Below are positions 60,084-64,000 of a stretch of DNA of 64,000 nucleotides, one piece after another. Under the pieces are notes generated by a model. That model was not told the origin of the DNA. It did no database searches and saw nothing but the letters and a program-made list of their open reading frames with translations. Every line of letters begins with the position of its first letter. Position 1 is the first letter of the stretch. A program made the translations under genes and the position numbers. Source of the stretch: Ereboglobus sp. PH5-10 (GTDB lineage: Bacteria; Verrucomicrobiota; Verrucomicrobiia; Opitutales; Opitutaceae); NCBI RefSeq assembly GCF_029504735.1, contig NZ_JAQFIP010000013.1, forward strand, positions 16,068 through 80,067. The letters are read 5' to 3'.

Positions 60084-60938
60084 TTATTCGGAAATCGGAC
60101 CGTGGCTGCCGCTCCAATTGAGCTTTTTGCGCACCACGGAAAAGTGCGCGTAATCGGCGTGCTGCACAAGCGGCAGTCGCATGGGCGCGAGCGTGATTTC
60201 GAAGGGCTTGCTCTCGCAGAGGATCGGGTTCTGGCGTCCGTCGGCGGCGACGAGAAGCCTGGCCTGCGGGTCGCGGTTGCGTATGCGCAAGCGCACGTCG
60301 TCGCGAAAAATGATCGATCGATTGGACAACGTGTGCGGGCAGATGGGCGTCATGGCGATGACGGCGGCATCGGGGTGAATGAGCGGCCCTCCGGCGGAAA
60401 GATTGTAGGCGGTCGAGCCGGTGGGTGTGGACACGATCAGGCCGTCGCTAAAATAATCGGTGACGAGCTGGTCGTCCGCATAAACTTCGAGGCGCACGAG
60501 CCGCGAGTTGCGCTCGTCCTTGATCACAATGTCGTTCAGCGCCGTGAGCGTGAGCGGGGTATCGTCGCAGTCGATGCGGCACTGGATGAGCGAGCGGTGG
60601 GATATTTGAAATTTACCCGCAAGGATTTCCTGAAATTGCCGCGGGGCCTCGTCGGCGGAAAGCGTGGTGAGAAAACCAAGGTATCCGCGATTGACGCCGA
60701 TGATGGGGATTTGCCCGCGAGCGGCGTCGGCGGCAATGCCGAGCAGCGTGCCATCGCCGCCAATCACGCAACACGCGTCGCAGTCGGCCAAAAAATTCTG
60801 AGGAACGGGAAACTGGTCCGTCGAGCGCACGGTGACGCCGAGAGTGTCGGCGGTGGCAAGCAGGCTTTGCGCGAGGTCGGCGGCGCCTGTTTTCCGGGCG
60901 TTGACGACGAGTGCGAGTGAACGGATTGCTGCTGGCAT
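60084..60938 (-). CDS. nadK: NAD kinase
   Basis: Makes NADP from NAD. 284 residues from MPAAIRSLALVVNARK. Catalytic GGDGTLLGIA, then NRGYLGFLTTLSADE, and SDGLIVSTPTGSTAYNLSAGGPLIHP with conserved residues of the NAD site. The longer frame to 61499 runs through the divergent gene and is not coding. Divergent from the polyprenyl synthase with 126 bp between. Confidence 0.93.
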   Translation of the reverse strand: MPAAIRSLALVVNARKTGAADLAQSLLATADTLGVTVRSTDQFPVPQNFLADCDACCVIGGDGTLLGIAADAARGQIPIIGVNRGYLGFLTTLSADEAPRQFQEILAGKFQISHRSLIQCRIDCDDTPLTLTALNDIVIKDERNSRLVRLEVYADDQLVTDYFSDGLIVSTPTGSTAYNLSAGGPLIHPDAAVIAMTPICPHTLSNRSIIFRDDVRLRIRNRDPQARLLVAADGRQNPILCESKPFEITLAPMRLPLVQHADYAHFSVVRKKLNWSGSHGPISE

Positions 60939-61064
60939 GATGGGCGGAATCAAACCGTTTGCGCACGTCGTTGCAAACGCCAAACATGCGTTTCCCTTCG
61001 CGATATTTTGTTTTCTTTGCGGGACAAACGCGGCGCGATTCGTCAACCTGCCCGTTTTCAAACC

Positions 61065-62126
61065 ATGCCCGCAGCAAGCAACAACACTCCCGGCAACACC
61101 GCAAACGACGCATCGTCGCGCTCCGTCGCGCAGGATTTCGCAACGGTGTTCGCGCTGCTCAAACCGCAGATGACGCGCCTCGACGCCTTCCTGCGCGAAC
61201 AAATGACCGGCTTCGAGCCCGAGATTCGTCCGATGGCGGAATACTGCATCGACACCTCGGGCAAACGCATCCGCCCCGCGCTTGTTTTTCTGGGCGGCTG
61301 GACGGGCGCCGCCGAAGACGCACCGCAAGAGCTGATTCGCGCCGCCGCCGTTGTCGAGCTCGTGCACCTGGCCACGCTCGTCCACGACGACATCATGGAC
61401 GGCGCCGAGCTGCGCCGCAACCGCCGCACCGCCGCGCGCGAATACGGCGCGGAAGCCGCCGTGCTCCTCGGCGACGCCCTTCTCGCGCACGCCGTGCACA
61501 TCGCCGCCCAGTTTCCCACCACCGAGGTCTGCGCCGAAGTCTCCAACGCCACGCGCAGGGTCTGCGCCGGCGAAATCATCCAGACCATGCGGCGTGGCAC
61601 ACTCGAAATCACACTCGAGGACTACCAGCGCATCATCGACCTGAAAACCGCCGAGCTATTCCGGGTGTCCTGCTACCTCGGCGGACGCCTCGCCGGCCAT
61701 CCCCTGCCCTACTGCCTGGCGGCCGCCGAATTCGGACGCCGCCTCGGCGTGGCATATCAAATTTACGACGACCTGGCCGATTTCTTCGGCGACGAAAAAC
61801 GAATTGGCAAAACGCTTGGCACCGACCTTGCCAGCGGAAAAATCACCCTGCCGCTCATCGAGCTTTTCAAACGCCTGCCCTCCGATGCCGACCGCGCCGC
61901 GCTCACCGACGAAATCCTAAGGCGCGCCGCCCCCCGCCCCGACCTCCGTATCCAGCAAATGAATACGCTCGGAGTGTTCGAGGCGGTTTCGGACGCAATC
62001 CACGCAGAGCTCCGCGCCGCCGAGGCCGTCCTCGCCCCGCACGCGACGCTTCCGCCCGCGCCGTTGCTCCTGCGCCTGCGCGGCGTGCTGCACGACCAGG
62101 TGATGACGTTGAAAAAGGACTCGTAA
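61065..62126 (+). CDS. Polyprenyl diphosphate synthase
   Basis: 353 residues. First Asp-rich motif VHDDIMDGAELRR (DDIMD), SGKRIRPALVFLGG for IPP binding, and the second Asp-rich motif YDDLADFFGDE. A trans-type chain-elongating prenyltransferase (IspB-like), making the side chain of quinones. Chain length cannot be read directly. The start at 61065 (MPAASNNTPG) is chosen. Confidence 0.92.
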   Translation: MPAASNNTPGNTANDASSRSVAQDFATVFALLKPQMTRLDAFLREQMTGFEPEIRPMAEYCIDTSGKRIRPALVFLGGWTGAAEDAPQELIRAAAVVELVHLATLVHDDIMDGAELRRNRRTAAREYGAEAAVLLGDALLAHAVHIAAQFPTTEVCAEVSNATRRVCAGEIIQTMRRGTLEITLEDYQRIIDLKTAELFRVSCYLGGRLAGHPLPYCLAAAEFGRRLGVAYQIYDDLADFFGDEKRIGKTLGTDLASGKITLPLIELFKRLPSDADRAALTDEILRRAAPRPDLRIQQMNTLGVFEAVSDAIHAELRAAEAVLAPHATLPPAPLLLRLRGVLHDQVMTLKKDS

Positions 62127-62195
62127 GATACACGGACGCCCGTCCAAAGATTCGCATTCGAGAATCAAATACTCAAACGAAGAGCGCGATGTCCG

Positions 62196-63521
62196 TCACG
62201 AGGCGGTCGACAAAAAATCGCGCACCGTTTCGAGCACGCCGGCCTTGGGGATTTCCTGCTCCGTGCGCGTGCCCATGTCGCGGATTTTAACCACGCCCTT
62301 GGCCAGTTCGTCACTGCCATAAATGAGCGCGAGCTTTGCGCCGGATTCCGCCGCCGCCTTGAATTGTTTGCCGAAGGCCATTTCCCGCATCGGATAATCA
62401 ACGCGGAAACCCGCGGCACGAATTGCGTTAATGTCGGCAAACGCGGCAAGGCGTTCCTGCTCGCCGCCAATGATCGCATACACATCGGGTGCCTGCACGA
62501 ACGCCGGCATCAGCCCGCGCTGTTCGAGAAGAAGGCCGAATGTCATGTCGCCGATCGCAAAACCGATCGCGGGCATGTCCGCGTAGCCGAGCTTGCCGAC
62601 AAGATTGTCGTAACGCCCGCCGCCCGCAAGCGCGCGCAGCTCACCCTTGCGATCAAACGCCTCAAACACAAAACCGGTGTAATAGGCGAGGCCGCGAACA
62701 ACACCGAGATCGACCGAGATATATTTCTCCAAGCCCATCGCGGCGAGATTGCCCAAAAGCTTTTTCCAGTCCGCAAGTCGCGCGCCGAGCTTGGCGGCCG
62801 TGGCCGAGTGCGGGGCGAGCGCGGCCTCAAGCGCGTCGAGCGATTTGATTTTCAAAAACGCGAGCACCTTTTCCTTGAGCGCCGCGTCCAATGGCGCGCC
62901 GAATTGATCCGCGTAGCCCTTGAAAGCATCGTCGCCGGCCTTCTCGTATTTATCGACGGCGCCGAGCACCGCGCGCGAGCGCGCCTCGTCAAGCCCGAGC
63001 GCCTCGAGATAATAGAACCAAAGATCGCGATCGCTGAGGCGCACGTAGAAATCCCGCTCCGTCAGCCCGAAGCCGCGGAGACATTGCGTGAGAAGCGCGA
63101 TCAACTCGGTTTCCGCCTCGACACCGGGCTCGCCGAAAATGTCGGCGTTAAATTGAAAGAAGCAGCGCCCCCTGCCCTTTTGCATGCGCTCGTAACGATA
63201 AAACTCGGCGATGCTGAACCACTTGACCGGACGCTTGAGCGTGGCCGCCTTGTCGCCGACGAGCCGGCAGACGGTGGGCGTCATCTCGGGGCGAAGCGCA
63301 ACCTCGCGGCCACCCTTGTCGGTGAAATTAAAAAGCTGCGACTCGATTTCCTCGCCGGATTTCGTCTTGTAGAGATCGAGCGGCTCCAGCACGGGCGCGT
63401 CGTATTCGAGAAAGCCGAACGCGTTTGCAGTATGCCTCCAGACGCGAAAAATATGATTCCTGCGCGCAAGGGCGTCGGGATAAAACTCGCGAAAACCGGG
63501 AAGTGTCTGGAATGTTGCCAT
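62196..63521 (-). CDS. hisS: Histidyl-tRNA synthetase
   Basis: 441 residues from MATFQTLPGFREFYP. Class II motifs: motif 2 FYRYERMQKGRGRCFFQFNADIFGEPG, histidine-specific motif GLAYYTGFVFEAFD, and motif 3 GGRYDNL...GFAIGDMT. The C-terminal anticodon-binding domain is complete. Essential; isolated between the polyprenyl synthase (convergent) and tRNA-Val. Confidence 0.96.
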   Translation of the reverse strand: MATFQTLPGFREFYPDALARRNHIFRVWRHTANAFGFLEYDAPVLEPLDLYKTKSGEEIESQLFNFTDKGGREVALRPEMTPTVCRLVGDKAATLKRPVKWFSIAEFYRYERMQKGRGRCFFQFNADIFGEPGVEAETELIALLTQCLRGFGLTERDFYVRLSDRDLWFYYLEALGLDEARSRAVLGAVDKYEKAGDDAFKGYADQFGAPLDAALKEKVLAFLKIKSLDALEAALAPHSATAAKLGARLADWKKLLGNLAAMGLEKYISVDLGVVRGLAYYTGFVFEAFDRKGELRALAGGGRYDNLVGKLGYADMPAIGFAIGDMTFGLLLEQRGLMPAFVQAPDVYAIIGGEQERLAAFADINAIRAAGFRVDYPMREMAFGKQFKAAAESGAKLALIYGSDELAKGVVKIRDMGTRTEQEIPKAGVLETVRDFLSTAS

Positions 63522-63647
63522 GTTAATAATCGTGATGCGAAAACCCAAGACGCTGAAAAATGCGGACGGCGGGCGCGATGAAAAAATGCGCGCAAATCGT
63601 CCTTGTCAGTCGTGGAAAGACCCCGCTTTATTTGCGCGCTTGGCAAC

Positions 63648-63724
63648 GGACGCTTAGCTCAGTTGGTTAGAGCATCTCGTTTACACCGAGAGGGTCGGGG
63701 GTTCGAGTCCCTCAGCGTCCACCA
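63648..63724 (+). tRNA. tRNA-Val (anticodon UAC)
   Basis: Acceptor GGACGCT pairs with AGCGTCC, discriminator A, CCA encoded. Anticodon arm TCTCG-TTTACAC-CGAGA gives UAC. T-loop GGTTCGAGT. A possible promoter (TTGTCA, 18 bp, TTTATT) lies at 63603-63632. Confidence 0.95.
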
Positions 63725-63810
63725 CGGCGGGGGTTGTTCGCTTTATCTTATCGCATTTTGAAATAGGGCGGGATTCCGGGTTGCCGTTTTTGCGGGGCTC
63801 CGGGCACAAC

Positions 63811-63840
63811 AAAGGGCGCGTCGGTTGGAACGCGCCCTTG
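63811..63840 (-). terminator. Hairpin after autotransporter gene
   Basis: Arms AAGGGCGCGT and ACGCGCCCTT separated by 8 bases, 24 bp past the stop codon on the minus strand, followed by TTTGTTGT. A plausible terminator. Confidence 0.6.
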
Positions 63841-63863
63841 TGGTTGCCGGGTTGTCGCTTTTC

Positions 63864-64000
63864 TTACCAGGCGCGGCGGTAGCCGAGGCTCAGCGACCAG
63901 GGCCTCTCGTAGTCCGAGGCCTTGTTGTATTCATAGTCAAAATACACCTGGCTTCGCTCGTCGATCAGGTAGCCCACTCCCGCCCCGGTCTCAAACCGCC
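63864..64000 (-). CDS. Autotransporter beta-barrel C-terminus (partial)
   Basis: 45 residues are visible; the 5' part lies beyond the right edge. The sequence (GAGVGYLIDERSQVYFDYEYNK, then SLSLGYRRAW) shows the alternating strands and terminal aromatic residue of an autotransporter outer-membrane barrel. The passenger domain is outside the window. Confidence 0.7.
   Translation of the reverse strand, partial: RFETGAGVGYLIDERSQVYFDYEYNKASDYERPWSLSLGYRRAW

Noticed and set aside
60939..61499. N-terminal extension of NAD kinase across the polyprenyl synthase gene
   Set aside because: The extra residues have no homology to NadK and lie antisense to a clear prenyltransferase gene.

Overview
The window is a GC-rich bacterial chromosome segment. 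It probably comes from Verrucomicrobiota of the Opitutaceae type. That assignment is an inference from gene content (PyrR with PyrB and PyrC, an OadG/OadB sodium pump, an animal-type UDP-glucose dehydrogenase, an autotransporter barrel) and from abundant dispersed inverted repeats of a kind I associate with this phylum. No rRNA is present to confirm it.

Positions 1-22200 look like the right-hand part of an integrative conjugative element inserted at the 3' end of a tRNA-Ser(UGA) gene. Reading inward from the tRNA come a tyrosine integrase, an excisionase-like protein, two small regulators, and a type IV secretion cluster on the minus strand: VirB2, VirB3, VirB4, lipoprotein, VirB5, then VirB6, VirB8, VirB9, VirB10, lipoprotein and three or four unknown small genes. 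A cargo block at about 11.2-14.8 kb splits the cluster. It holds an HNH-nuclease protein, an unknown protein, a HEPN-like zinc-ribbon protein and the 'mobile mystery protein' A/B (regulator plus Fic) pair. A 77-bp promoter-region duplication lies upstream of both halves. Beyond it sits a heavy-metal efflux operon: a Cys-rich secreted protein, a TolC-like channel, an unusually short adaptor and a CzcA-type RND pump cut by the left edge. The relaxase, coupling protein and left attachment site are not in the window.

Positions 22.5-28.6 kb hold an outer-membrane barrel protein and a four-gene overlapping operon: a three-repeat secreted protein, a clan-A glycoside hydrolase, a sensor kinase and a response regulator. 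It looks like a self-contained surface-glycan sensing and processing unit. From 28.8 to 32 kb is a pyrimidine cluster (pyrR, pyrB, pyrC). A decayed patch with DUF1016-like and RhuM-like remnants follows, then hpf, ugd, dps, oadG/oadB, an SDR dehydrogenase, ACP phosphodiesterase and a TMTC-like membrane TPR protein.

Positions 41.7-51.1 kb contain tRNA-Leu, an anti-sigma/ECF sigma pair, tRNA-Lys, tRNA-Thr, queA, a SulP transporter, an EEP-family hydrolase, an M48 protease and an MFS transporter. Positions 51.3-60 kb hold a second two-component system, a crotonase-family enzyme and a MacAB/TolC-type efflux system. The right end has nadK, a polyprenyl diphosphate synthase, hisS, tRNA-Val and the C-terminus of an autotransporter cut by the edge.

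Dispersed inverted repeats occur between and inside genes at 26973, 29403, 30457, 54679, 56015 and 56922. All intergenic stretches are below about 300 bp except the 667 bp at 32465-33131, which holds the pseudogene remnants.
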